From positions 1 to 64,000 of the forward strand of contig NZ_JRNC01000021.1 in assembly GCF_000758925.1 (NCBI RefSeq): DNA of 64,000 nt, in the 5' to 3' direction. Positions within the stretch are counted from its first letter, which is position 1. Every line of letters starts with the position of its first letter. Origin of the DNA: Prevotella sp. S7-1-8. Lineage in GTDB: Bacteria; Bacteroidota; Bacteroidia; Bacteroidales; Bacteroidaceae. Below, piece by piece: positions 27,581 to 35,828 of the stretch. A program made the position numbers and the translations under genes. Below the pieces are notes generated by a model that was not told where the DNA came from, did not search any database, and worked only from the letters and a program-made list of their open reading frames with translations.

Positions 27581-28657
27581 ATGAAAAAATTAGCGTTAGC
27601 ATTCGCGGCGTTGCTCGCCGTCACCATCCAAGCGTCGGCCATGAGCTATGAGCGGGCCCGCGAGCAGGCCTTGTTTCTCACCGACAAAATGGCTTACGAG
27701 CTCAATTTGACCGAAGACCAGTACGAGGCCGCCTACGAGATAAACTTAGACTACCTTATGGGCATAGAAGATTATACAGACCTTTATGGCGCGTATTGGA
27801 CGCGCCGCAATCTCGACTTAAGCTATATCCTGCTCGACTGGCAGTACCGCACCTATGTCAACGCGGCCTATTTTTATCGCCCACTCTATTGGGACTCCGG
27901 CTACTGGCATTTCGGTGTATACGCGCGCTATCCACATCGCGACTATTTTTATTTTGGGAGGCCACGCTTCTACGTAACCTATAATGGCTACCACAGTTGG
28001 CATAGCAATGGCGGGCGCAGTTGGTATCGTGGCCGTAGTTTTGGCGGCAGGTGCTCTAATGGCGCGGCTCGAGTGGGCATGCGCGACGGCTTCGACCGGG
28101 GCGATTTTGGCCGCGGCACCCGTTTCACGTACAATGGCGCCCGGTCTTTTGGCAATGGCACCCGTCGCATAGACGCCGACGCGCGTTCCTTCGGCAATGG
28201 CAACGGTCGTTTTGGCTCTCGCAACAGGTCGTATGGCTACGGCGATCGTCGATTTGACGGAGACGAGCGCTCGTTTGGCGGTGGCAATCGTCGCATGGAC
28301 TCCGGTTCGCGGCCATACGATTTCGGCGGTCGTTCAGACGACTCGCGCTACGGAAGCCCACGTTCTTTTGGCCATGGCTCTTTTGAGGCAAGCCCTCGCT
28401 CGTTTGGGCATGGCCGACAGAGCAGCACCCGCTCCACTGTCACTCGCCCCAATCCCAATCCCTCGTTTGGCGGCGAGGCGCCCCTATTCACAGCCCCGCG
28501 CCGCACGTTCGCGCCTCGCAACAGCGATGGCTCGCAATCATTTGGCAACCGTCCTTCCATCCGGCAGCCCAACGCGCCGGCTCGCTCTTTTGGCAGTGGC
28601 TACGGCGGCAGCCCTAACAGCCAGTCCACGGGCGGCCACTTTGGTCGTGGCAGATAA
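27581..28657 (+). CDS. Secreted Arg/Gly/Ser-rich protein with RSFG repeats
   Basis: The protein has 358 residues from the ATG at 27581 with a signal peptide ending IQASA. Residues about 22-150 are folded-looking: an alpha-helical part (RAREQALFLTDKMAYELNLTEDQYEAAYEIN) and then Tyr/Trp-rich segments. From about 155 to the end it is low-complexity, Gly/Arg/Ser/Phe-rich, with RSFG occurring about nine times among related RSYG and RRFDG forms. There is no membrane segment besides the signal. The N-terminal region recalls Bacteroidetes proteins annotated as hypothetical, and I do not recognise a function. The basic repeats might bind polyanions such as exopolysaccharide or nucleic acid. Confidence 0.7.
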   Translation: MKKLALAFAALLAVTIQASAMSYERAREQALFLTDKMAYELNLTEDQYEAAYEINLDYLMGIEDYTDLYGAYWTRRNLDLSYILLDWQYRTYVNAAYFYRPLYWDSGYWHFGVYARYPHRDYFYFGRPRFYVTYNGYHSWHSNGGRSWYRGRSFGGRCSNGAARVGMRDGFDRGDFGRGTRFTYNGARSFGNGTRRIDADARSFGNGNGRFGSRNRSYGYGDRRFDGDERSFGGGNRRMDSGSRPYDFGGRSDDSRYGSPRSFGHGSFEASPRSFGHGRQSSTRSTVTRPNPNPSFGGEAPLFTAPRRTFAPRNSDGSQSFGNRPSIRQPNAPARSFGSGYGGSPNSQSTGGHFGRGR

Positions 28658-28696
28658 TGTCGACAAATCATTCCAGGCATGCGTGCCTGTAGCCAT

Positions 28697-28730
28697 TGGC
28701 CGCGCGCGGACTCCACGCGCGGCCATTTTT
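28697..28730 (+). terminator. Intrinsic terminator after the RSFG-rich gene
   Basis: TGGCCGCGCG (28697-28706) pairs with CGCGCGGCCA (28716-28725), followed by TTTTT. Confidence 0.85.
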
Positions 28731-28760
28731 AGCAGGCGCCCACCGTGCGCCACCGTGTCG

Positions 28761-28784
28761 TTTGTCAATAAAACATCACAAAAA
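28761..28784. repeat. Short dispersed repeat, copy 1
   Basis: Agrees at 22 of 24 positions with 55567-55590 (TTTGTCAATAA...ATCACAAAAA). Confidence 0.55.
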
Positions 28785-28940
28785 ACTGCGCTTCCAAACA
28801 ATTGGTTTTAGCAAGCTCCTAAACTCATCGCCGCATACTTCGCGCTCGTTTTGCCAACGCGCTCACGGCGCCGGCTCTGCCTTGAAGCGCCATTCGCGCT
28901 GCCAAAACCATCCAAACACGAGCTGGTCGCTACCCATTCA

Positions 28941-28989
28941 GCTTGCCTTTAGGCCTTGTTCGAGATGCGAACAAGGCCTAAAGGCAAGC
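28941..28989. repeat. Perfect 22-bp inverted repeat with 5-nt loop
   Basis: The arms 28941-28962 and 28968-28989 are exact reverse complements around AGATG. The sequence differs from the 22-bp hairpin at 8187 but stem length and the outer bases (G(C)TTGCC...GGCAA(G)C) are alike. No T-run follows. Confidence 0.85.
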
Positions 28990-29075
28990 CTATCAAAAAA
29001 CTTTCGAGACAACACTGGCTTGAAAAATTCACAACATTTTATAATACAACCAATTACAAAAAACTCAAATGCAGC

Positions 29076-29115
29076 GCGTATTTGCGCCCAGCCGGCAGTC
29101 CATACGCGAATACGC
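29076..29115. repeat. GCGTATTTGCG hairpin, copy 1
   Basis: GCGTATTTGCG (29076-29086) pairs with CGCGAATACGC (29105-29115), one T-G wobble, with an 18-nt loop. The same arms and loop length recur at 55880-55919. Confidence 0.6.
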
Positions 29116-29187
29116 CAAGCGCGCGATGGATTTTGTCATATTTTTTCAACGCCATATTCCAACGGCCGGCGCCGATCGCGCCAATTC

Positions 29188-29694
29188 TCACAGCATGAGC
29201 ACGCGCACCTCGGCATTGCCCATCTTGCGTATCTCGCCCATGGGTTTGTCAAAGTGGACGCTCTGGATGGCCTTGTTGATGATGCCATGCCCCACGGCCA
29301 GCACCGTGCGCCCGGGATAGGTCTCCTTGAGCCACGCCATGAAATCGCGCGCCCTACCCCTCATGCGCTCCAAGCTCTCAATGTCCGGCGGCCATTCCTC
29401 GTCTCGCAGATCGGGGATATACCTGCCGGTGAACCCTCCCCAATCGCGTTCCCTGAGCAACGGCGTGGTGACCACGTCCTTGCCGTGTGGTTCGGCGACA
29501 ATCTCGCAAGTGCGCACCGCTCTGCGCAAGTCGCTCGCCACAAACACGTCTATGCGCTCATGGCTCAGCGCGTCTCTCAACGCCCTGGCCTGCTCGAGCC
29601 CCTCGTCGCTGAGCCGCCCGTCTGTCTGCCCCTGCATAATCTGGGCCTTGTTCTCCACGGTCTCGCCGTGCCGTGCCAACAACAATTTTACCAT
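29188..29694 (-). CDS. Histidine phosphatase family protein (phosphoglycerate mutase-like)
   Basis: The protein has 168 residues. The phosphate-accepting His is in LARHGETVENK (R8, H9), with the second Arg in ASDLRRAVRTCEI, the acid residue in the LLRERDWGGFTG block, and the second His in VLAVGHGIINKA. These are all the family's catalytic residues. Substrates in this family range from phosphoglycerate to nucleotides and sugar phosphates and cannot be told from sequence alone. It is cytoplasmic and transcribed alone. Confidence 0.92.
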   Translation of the reverse strand: MVKLLLARHGETVENKAQIMQGQTDGRLSDEGLEQARALRDALSHERIDVFVASDLRRAVRTCEIVAEPHGKDVVTTPLLRERDWGGFTGRYIPDLRDEEWPPDIESLERMRGRARDFMAWLKETYPGRTVLAVGHGIINKAIQSVHFDKPMGEIRKMGNAEVRVLML

Positions 29695-29827
29695 CGCGCG
29701 TTTTTTAGATAGGTGTTAAAAAATAAGCGTACAGCCTGCGCCACCGTTTGTCAACGTGTTTTCGGCTCACAAGCCGTAAAATTACAAATTATATGTGACG
29801 ATGCCTTGCATATCAAAAAAAATAATA

Positions 29828-29835
29828 TAAATTTG
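29828..29835 (+). promoter_or_regulatory. Promoter -7 box (TAAATTTG) of the DUF308 gene
   Basis: Matches TAnnTTTG, 43 bases before the chosen ATG at 29878. It argues against the longer frame opening at 29713. Confidence 0.6.
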
Positions 29836-29840
29836 CAAGA

Positions 29841-29858
29841 GGATACCCAAAGGTATCC
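29841..29858 (+). promoter_or_regulatory. Palindromic hairpin in the DUF308 leader
   Basis: GGATACC (29841-29847), CAAA, GGTATCC (29852-29858) form a perfect 7-bp hairpin just after the predicted transcription start. It may be an operator or an mRNA stabiliser. Confidence 0.5.
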
Positions 29859-29877
29859 CCAACTAAATTTTCTGACC

Positions 29878-30510
29878 ATGAAATTACTCCGAAGTGGCAT
29901 ATTCCGCGCCATCTGTTCCATCATCGTCGGCGCGCTGCTTGTGAAATATCGCGAGCAGACAATGACATGGCTCACCGTGGCCATAGGCGCGCTTTTCTTT
30001 CTGCCGGGGCTCATCAGCTGCGTCGCTTACCTCGCGGACAAACACAACAGCGACAAAACTCAAGTTTTCGACTCTGAGGGCAAACTCATCCAAGGTGACA
30101 AGCCCAATTTCCCCCTCGTGGGTATTGGCAGCGTCGTGCTTGGCGCGATATTGGCCATGACGCCCAACTCGTTTATCAACGGACTGACGTACGTTCTCGC
30201 GGCAATTCTCATCCTTGGCGCCATCAACATGTTTTACAATCTCGCCTCCATCATGCGCATAGCCAAGATAGGCGTGGCGTGGTGGGTGGTACCCATATCG
30301 CTGTTGGTCACAGGCGTCACCATCATCGCCAAGCCCACCCTTCTCCCGGCCTCGGCCCTGTTCATCATAGGCTGGGCCATGATGGTTTACGGCGTGACAG
30401 ACCTCGTCAACGCCATTAAAATTCAGCAGGTGGCCAAAGCCCACGACCGATCGCTCAAGGCCCAAGAGACCGCCGCCACAGAGGCGGAAGACGCCACGCC
30501 GACCGATTGA
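29878..30510 (+). CDS. DUF308/HdeD-like membrane protein
   Basis: The protein has 210 residues from the ATG at 29878. It has five or six hydrophobic helices (for example IVGALLVKYREQTMTWLTVAIG and VLGAILAMTPNSFI), a short soluble loop of about 25 residues near 65-85, and a hydrophilic tail after about 180. The helix pattern is that of DUF308/HdeD-like inner membrane proteins, some of which are linked to acid stress in enterobacteria. A function here is not known. It converges with udk. Confidence 0.75.
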   Translation: MKLLRSGIFRAICSIIVGALLVKYREQTMTWLTVAIGALFFLPGLISCVAYLADKHNSDKTQVFDSEGKLIQGDKPNFPLVGIGSVVLGAILAMTPNSFINGLTYVLAAILILGAINMFYNLASIMRIAKIGVAWWVVPISLLVTGVTIIAKPTLLPASALFIIGWAMMVYGVTDLVNAIKIQQVAKAHDRSLKAQETAATEAEDATPTD

Positions 30511-30547
30511 TTTTCACCGCCGCCCCAATGGGCGCCGGGGCTCAACG

Positions 30548-30596
30548 CGATGGCCACGCAGCTTTGACCACTGACAGTGGGGCCGCGTGGCCATCG
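30548..30596. repeat. 12-bp inverted repeat with a nested hairpin between convergent genes
   Basis: CGATGGCCACGC (30548-30559) pairs perfectly with GCGTGGCCATCG (30585-30596). Inside the loop CCACTG-A-CAGTGG (30568-30580) forms a second stem. It probably acts as a shared terminator for the DUF308 and udk transcripts, but lacks a T-run. Confidence 0.6.
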
Positions 30597-30703
30597 GCGT
30601 CTTCGCGTCACGGCGCGCCATCGCATGCCAAGGATAGCCGCGCCGCCGCGAGGCGGTCTCGACGAGACGGCCTGGCACGTTAGCCGCGGGGTGACGGGGG
30701 CGG

Positions 30704-31357
30704 CTATACCGCGCCCGTAAGCTCTGACTTCGATACCAGTCCCTCTATATATTTGCACAATATGCCTATGCCCTTAAGGTTCTCGCCGCCCTGCGGTATG
30801 ATGAGGTCGGCATAGCGTTTGGTCGGCTCGATAAACTGCTCATGCATGGGCTTGAGCACCTTGAGATACCGATCCACCACCATCGACACCGTGCGGCCGC
30901 GGTCTATGGTGTCGCGCTGGATGTTGCGAATGAGGCGCTCGTCGGGGTCTGTGTCCACGAAAATCTTGAGGTCCATCATGTCGCGCAACTTCTTGTCAAT
31001 AAGGGTCATGATGCCCTCAATGATGATAACGGGCTTGGGCTCTATATGGATGGTCTCGGGCAGGCGGTTGCTCAGCAGGTAGCTGTAGGTGGGCTGCTCC
31101 ACGGAATGCCCCTTGCGCAACTCTTTGACGTGCTTGATGAGAAGCCTCCAGTCAAATGCGTCAGGGTGGTCAAAGTTGATGGCCTTGCGCTCTTCGTCTG
31201 TCATGCCCGTGGTGTCATTGTAATAGGAGTCCAAGGGCACCACGACCACATGGTCCGGCGGCAACGCCTCCACAATCTTGTTTACCACGGTGGTCTTGCC
31301 CGAGCCGGTGCCACCGGCTATGCCAATGATGGTGATATTGTCTGTTTTTGCGTCCAT
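30704..31357 (-). CDS. udk: Uridine kinase
   Basis: It phosphorylates uridine and cytidine to UMP and CMP using ATP or GTP, in pyrimidine salvage. The protein has 217 residues, the usual length. The P-loop GGTGSGKTT lies at 15-23, followed by VVPLDSYYND with the nucleoside-contacting Asp-Ser-Tyr, NFDHPDAFDW, and VIIEGIMTL as the second nucleotide-binding block. It is in the same direction as the next two genes, so all may serve nucleotide metabolism. Confidence 0.96.
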   Translation of the reverse strand: MDAKTDNITIIGIAGGTGSGKTTVVNKIVEALPPDHVVVVPLDSYYNDTTGMTDEERKAINFDHPDAFDWRLLIKHVKELRKGHSVEQPTYSYLLSNRLPETIHIEPKPVIIIEGIMTLIDKKLRDMMDLKIFVDTDPDERLIRNIQRDTIDRGRTVSMVVDRYLKVLKPMHEQFIEPTKRYADLIIPQGGENLKGIGILCKYIEGLVSKSELTGAV

Positions 31358-31412
31358 AGTGTATCTGTTGACTTATTATTAGAAATGTTGTCTCATGTCG
31401 GGGCGGCAAGCC

Positions 31413-32054
31413 TCACAGCAGGCCGATGTCGCCAAACATCCTCGCGTAGTACTCGGCCTTGGCCTCCAGCCTCATGGGATAGGCCCTCGACGAGCTGGGC
31501 AGGCGGTATAACGACAAGACGCGACCGTCAAACCGGAAGTCTCTATGGTCGCCCATCCTCATGCCCTTGGCGTCGATGCCATAACGCCCGGAAAATATGT
31601 GGGTGGCCAATTGCCCGGCCGCCACCACGGCCCGGCAACGCGGCAACGCGCGCAGCATGCCGTCGAGGTCTGCCTGCCGCACCACCTCGAGGTCCTTGTC
31701 CGATGCCGTGCCCTTGGTGCGGCGCACGCTCAGGCAGGTGTCAAAGATGGCTATGCCCTTGTCTCGCAGGAACGCTTTCAGCGGCTCAAGCCGGTAAGTC
31801 TTGCGCCCCTCGTCCACGAAGCGCAGCTTGTCGCCAAAAAAGCAAAGGCCAACGATGCGCCACATGTCGTTGGTGAAGTTGGGATAATACCACGGCATGC
31901 ACCAACGCTTGGGCGCCGGGGGAAACGTGCCAAGCATGAGAAGCTTGGCGTTAGGTGGCAAAAATGGAACAAAGGGGTGGACTTCCACGCCACCCCGTTC
32001 CTCTTTTAGAGCCAAATCACGCGCGGATTTGGACATTTCGGCAGTATCTGACAT
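31413..32054 (-). CDS. Uracil-DNA glycosylase-fold protein (Mug/TDG-like)
   Basis: The protein has 213 residues. The core starts at residue 37 with LLMLGTFPPAPKRW, the G-x-x-P motif I loop of the uracil-DNA glycosylase superfamily, followed by MPWYYPNFTNDMWRI. A C-terminal loop, LPSSSRAYPMR, resembles motif II of the thymine/mismatch group. Members remove uracil or thymine from mismatches; the substrate is not clear from sequence. The start is the first of several Met codons and the first 20 residues look unstructured. Confidence 0.75.
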   Translation of the reverse strand: MSDTAEMSKSARDLALKEERGGVEVHPFVPFLPPNAKLLMLGTFPPAPKRWCMPWYYPNFTNDMWRIVGLCFFGDKLRFVDEGRKTYRLEPLKAFLRDKGIAIFDTCLSVRRTKGTASDKDLEVVRQADLDGMLRALPRCRAVVAAGQLATHIFSGRYGIDAKGMRMGDHRDFRFDGRVLSLYRLPSSSRAYPMRLEAKAEYYARMFGDIGLL

Positions 32055-32145
32055 TAACTTTTGGTTTTCAACGCCCGCGCCCTCCGGCTGTCAGCGAAGC
32101 GCGCCTTGTCGCTCCGCGCGCCGGAAACACGCACGCGGAGCGCTG

Positions 32146-33192
32146 TCATTTCTGCTCTTTAACCAAATAGACGCACACCGGCAGGTGGTCGGAGAAACCG
32201 TCCAGCCACACGCCCCCGGCCGAGGTGCGCTTGGGAGCTCCCTTGTATTTGCCATCGGCCTGGAACAGGTAGGGCATGCGCTGTATCTCGTTTTTCCAGT
32301 ATTTCAGGGTGCGGTAGTCTTTGGAGCCCTTGGGGTTGAGCAGGTTTGGGGTCATCAAAATCTGGTCGAACAGGTTCCAGCGGCCTTGGTACATCAGCGT
32401 ACCGGTGCCCTGCTTGACGAGGATGTCGTACCAAGGGTTGTACATGTCGCCCGGGCCCACTTTCGCAATCTCCTCCTTGCCACCAAGCACTTCGTACATA
32501 CTCTTGTTGGTGGGATCGTCGTTCATGTCACCCATGACAAACACTTTGCGCCGCTTGTCGTCGCGGAGCAACGAGTCTTTGACGGCCTTGGCCTGCGCGG
32601 CGCCCACCTCGCGATAGTAAGAGCCGCTGAAACGACTGGGCAGGTGACACACGACGAAGGCCACGCGCTCGCCTGCCATCTCGCCGCTCACGGTGAGAAA
32701 GCCGCGCGTGGCGAAACCGCTGTCTTGCTTGGCGGTGGGCACGTATGGCACCAACTTGACGCTCTCGACCTTGAAAAGGGCCGGATTGTAGAGCAGGGCG
32801 CAGTCTATGCCTCGCTTGTCGGGACCCTCGACATGGCAAAAGCGGTAGCCGCGAGCCTTGAGCGCAGGCTGGGCGCAGAGGTCTGCCAGCGCCCTCGCGT
32901 TCTCCACCTCGGCCAGGCCGATAACGGCACAGCCCACGTTTGGCAGCACGTTTGTGCCCATGTCGCTCAGCGCGCGGGCCATGTTGTGGAGCTTGTGACC
33001 ATATTTAAAGCCGTTCCAACGGTACGATCCAGTGGGGAGAAAGTCGAAATCCCTCTTCCCCTCGTCGTGACACGTGTCGAAAAGGTTCTCCTGATTGTAG
33101 AACCCCACGGCGTAAACAGAATACTTTTTTTGTGCCGACAGTGGCAAAAGCGTTGCCAATGCCAAGGCAACGAGCATAATTTTGTGTTTCAT
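32146..33192 (-). CDS. Secreted endonuclease/exonuclease/phosphatase-family protein
   Basis: The protein has 348 residues from the ATG at 33192. A signal peptide of about 20 residues ends LPLSAQ. The mature part has the EEP fold: FYNQENLFDT with the metal-binding Asn and Glu, IGLAEVENARAL with Glu, the catalytic HLPSRFSG region, VMGDMNDDP with Asp and Asn, and SDHLPV with Asp-His at the end. It would act in the periplasm or outside on a phosphodiester, possibly nucleic acid. It is divergent from the receptor-like gene that begins 145 bases away and may share control with it. Confidence 0.85.
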   Translation of the reverse strand: MKHKIMLVALALATLLPLSAQKKYSVYAVGFYNQENLFDTCHDEGKRDFDFLPTGSYRWNGFKYGHKLHNMARALSDMGTNVLPNVGCAVIGLAEVENARALADLCAQPALKARGYRFCHVEGPDKRGIDCALLYNPALFKVESVKLVPYVPTAKQDSGFATRGFLTVSGEMAGERVAFVVCHLPSRFSGSYYREVGAAQAKAVKDSLLRDDKRRKVFVMGDMNDDPTNKSMYEVLGGKEEIAKVGPGDMYNPWYDILVKQGTGTLMYQGRWNLFDQILMTPNLLNPKGSKDYRTLKYWKNEIQRMPYLFQADGKYKGAPKRTSAGGVWLDGFSDHLPVCVYLVKEQK

Positions 33193-33337
33193 CGCGTACA
33201 TTTTATATTTGTTGCAAATATCGCAATAAAATCCGAAACAGAACCGTCTTTCACAAAATTTTACCGAAAAAGCCGCGCCGATTTAAAATATATTTCGTTA
33301 TTTTGTAAACACAAACACAAATATTAATCTCTTTATT

Positions 33338-35818
33338 ATGCAAAAAAAGCTTATCATGGCCATGATGGCCCTAAGCTGCGCACCATTGGCTTATGCACAA
33401 TCCGACTCGACAAGCGTTGGCGAGGCGGCATTCACCTTTACAGAAGCACAATTGGGCGAGGACGACAACATGGAGCAAAACATATCCATTGTCAACTCTA
33501 ACTCGAACGCTTACGCCTCGGGGCTGGGCTATCTTTTCTCACCGATGAGATTTAGGTACAGGGCCTTGAACCAAAAGTACAACGAGATTTACATTAATGG
33601 AGCGCCCGTCAATGACATGGAGTCAGGACAGTTTCGCTACTCCTTGATAGGAGGACTAAACCAGCAAACGCGTGGCATGGAATCGGTGTTGCCCTTCGAG
33701 AGCAACAATTTCGCCATGTCGGGCATGGGAGGGTCCAACAACTACAACTTCAGGCCGGCCGCCATGCCGACAGGCCACCGCGTGACCTTGTCGGGCGCCA
33801 ATCGCAACTATACACTGCGAGGCATGTACACATACAATAGCGGACTGACCAATGACGGCTGGGCCTTCTCCGCCAACGTGACCTATCGGTGGGCCAACAG
33901 GGGCTACGCGCCAGGCACATTCTACAACGCCTTGTCTTATTTCTTTGGCATCCAGAAACTCATTGGAGACCACCACTCCATCTCATTGTCCACGTGGGGC
34001 AACCCCACCGAGCGCGCGGCGCAAGGCGCGTCGACAGACGAGATGTACTGGCTGGCCAACAACTACCAGTACAACCCATATTGGGGCTACCAAAACGGCA
34101 AGAAACGCAACAGCCGCGTGGTGAACGACTTCTCGCCGGCGGCTATCTTGACATGGGACTGGGACATGAACGACAAGAACAGGTTGACCACCTCGCTATT
34201 TGGCAAATACGGCATGTACTCAAGCTCAAAGCTCAACTATAACAACGCAGAGAACCCACACCCGGACTATTACAAGCGCCTGCCGTCCAACAGTTACAAC
34301 CCTTGGGGAGTCGGCGCCGCGAACTCGAGGCAGGGATACGACGATTTCATTTGCACGAGAGACTATCTCATGGGCAACGAGAGGGCGCGCCAAATAAACT
34401 TCGACGAGCTGATATTCGCCAACCGCCAAGCCGCCAAGCAGGGCGCTGACGCCATGTACTACATACAGGCCAAGCACAACGACGCACTCAACGTGACGCT
34501 CTCCTCCACGCTCTCCTCTCGCGTGACAAGGAACAGCGTTTGGAACAATGGCTTCGCCTTGGCCCACAACAACATCAACCACTACCAAACCATGGAAGAC
34601 ATGCTGGGAGCCTCTTCTTACCACAATGTCAACAACTACGCCTTGGGCAGGTACGCGGCAGGGTCGGACAAGTTGCAATACGACTTGAACAACCCGAACG
34701 CGACGGTAAAGGAGGGCGACCGCTTCGCTTACGATTACCACATCATCACCAACAAGGCGCAATTCTGGACAAGCTACAGCGAGGACTTCGGCTTGGTGCA
34801 CTACAACGTCTCCGCTCGCGTGGGTGGCAAGACCATGCAGCGTGACGGCAAGATGCGTAACGGTCTATTCGCAGACAACTCGTATGGCAAGAGCAAGACG
34901 GCCAAATTTGTCGAGGGCGGCCTCAAGGCCAGCGGAGACTTCAATCTCGGGCGCGGCAACACGCTGACGCTGGGCATGGGCTACGAATCGCACGCCCCCG
35001 AAGCGTACACAGCGTTCTACGCCCCGGAAATGAACAACGACTTTGTGGGCAACCTTTTCAACGAGCATATATTCTCAAGCGAGGTGGGCTACCAATTGAG
35101 CGCCAGCTGGCTGCACGCAAACATCACCGCATACTACAACCACTTGTCGCACGTGACAGAGTGGACATGCTTCTATTTTGACGACATCAACAGCTTCTCG
35201 TACAACTCCCTGAGCGATCTTACCAAGGAATATTACGGCGTGGAGGCCGGGTTGAAGGTCAAATTGTCTTCGGCGCTCGACCTGAAACTTATCGGGACGA
35301 TGAGCGACGCCAAGAACACGAGCGACGCCAAGGTGCGATACCTGAACTCCACGCAGGGCACATACAACGACGACATGGCCTTGGTGAAAAACATGAGAGA
35401 GAGCGGAACGCCACTCACGGCCACGTCGTTAGGACTGAGCTATCACCAAGGCGGATGGTTTGTCGACCTCAATGGCAACTGGTATGACCGCATCTACCTG
35501 AGTTACTCGCCCTATCACAGGTACAAGAGCAACTTAAGCAAAGGCAAGGAGGCGGCGCCACAAGAGAAAGGACACGGCGGCTGGATGCTCGACGGCTCCA
35601 TTGGCCGAAGCGTTTATCTCAAACACGGCAGCCTTTCCATCAATCTCATGGTGACAAATATCCTGAACAACCAGAAGATTGTGACCGGAGGATACGAGCA
35701 AAGCCGTTCCGACTACAGCGCGTCAGGCAACAATCGCATGTATATCTTCTCTAAAAACCCCAAGAAATATTATGCCTTTGGCACAAATGCCATGCTTAAC
35801 ATCGCTTACAAATTCTAA
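33338..35818 (+). CDS. TonB-dependent receptor-like outer-membrane protein
   Basis: The protein has 826 residues with a signal peptide ending AYAQ. Most of it is the alternating aromatic/polar strand pattern of a large beta-barrel that ends AMLNIAYKF. The plug-like part (RYRALNQKYNEIYINGAPVN, about 70-90) resembles TonB-receptor plugs, but there is no carboxypeptidase-like regulatory domain, so it is shorter than a typical SusC. The downstream OB-fold-like lipoproteins and the divergent EEP gene suggest uptake of a phosphoester-containing compound such as nucleic acid, by inference. Confidence 0.75.
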   Translation: MQKKLIMAMMALSCAPLAYAQSDSTSVGEAAFTFTEAQLGEDDNMEQNISIVNSNSNAYASGLGYLFSPMRFRYRALNQKYNEIYINGAPVNDMESGQFRYSLIGGLNQQTRGMESVLPFESNNFAMSGMGGSNNYNFRPAAMPTGHRVTLSGANRNYTLRGMYTYNSGLTNDGWAFSANVTYRWANRGYAPGTFYNALSYFFGIQKLIGDHHSISLSTWGNPTERAAQGASTDEMYWLANNYQYNPYWGYQNGKKRNSRVVNDFSPAAILTWDWDMNDKNRLTTSLFGKYGMYSSSKLNYNNAENPHPDYYKRLPSNSYNPWGVGAANSRQGYDDFICTRDYLMGNERARQINFDELIFANRQAAKQGADAMYYIQAKHNDALNVTLSSTLSSRVTRNSVWNNGFALAHNNINHYQTMEDMLGASSYHNVNNYALGRYAAGSDKLQYDLNNPNATVKEGDRFAYDYHIITNKAQFWTSYSEDFGLVHYNVSARVGGKTMQRDGKMRNGLFADNSYGKSKTAKFVEGGLKASGDFNLGRGNTLTLGMGYESHAPEAYTAFYAPEMNNDFVGNLFNEHIFSSEVGYQLSASWLHANITAYYNHLSHVTEWTCFYFDDINSFSYNSLSDLTKEYYGVEAGLKVKLSSALDLKLIGTMSDAKNTSDAKVRYLNSTQGTYNDDMALVKNMRESGTPLTATSLGLSYHQGGWFVDLNGNWYDRIYLSYSPYHRYKSNLSKGKEAAPQEKGHGGWMLDGSIGRSVYLKHGSLSINLMVTNILNNQKIVTGGYEQSRSDYSASGNNRMYIFSKNPKKYYAFGTNAMLNIAYKF

Positions 35819-35828
35819 CAGAACCACT

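Larger units (their letters stand above)
28731..29187. other. Intergenic region with repeat elements
   Basis: No gene is supported; the long forward frame through here is antisense to the phosphatase gene. It contains the element at 28761-28784, the 22-bp hairpin at 28941-28989 and the hairpin at 29076-29115, two of which have counterparts near 55.6-55.9 kb. Confidence 0.6.

Noticed and set aside
27700-28650. Possible CRISPR or direct repeat array
   Set aside because: The repeats are codon-level RSFG repeats inside one coding frame, with varying spacing.
28696-29712. Forward frame of 338 codons
   Set aside because: It is antisense to the histidine phosphatase gene and runs through two hairpins; the translation is low-complexity.
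31897-33327. Forward frame of 476 codons
   Set aside because: It lies opposite the EEP-family gene and the start of the glycosylase-fold gene; long antisense frames arise from codon bias in GC-rich genes.
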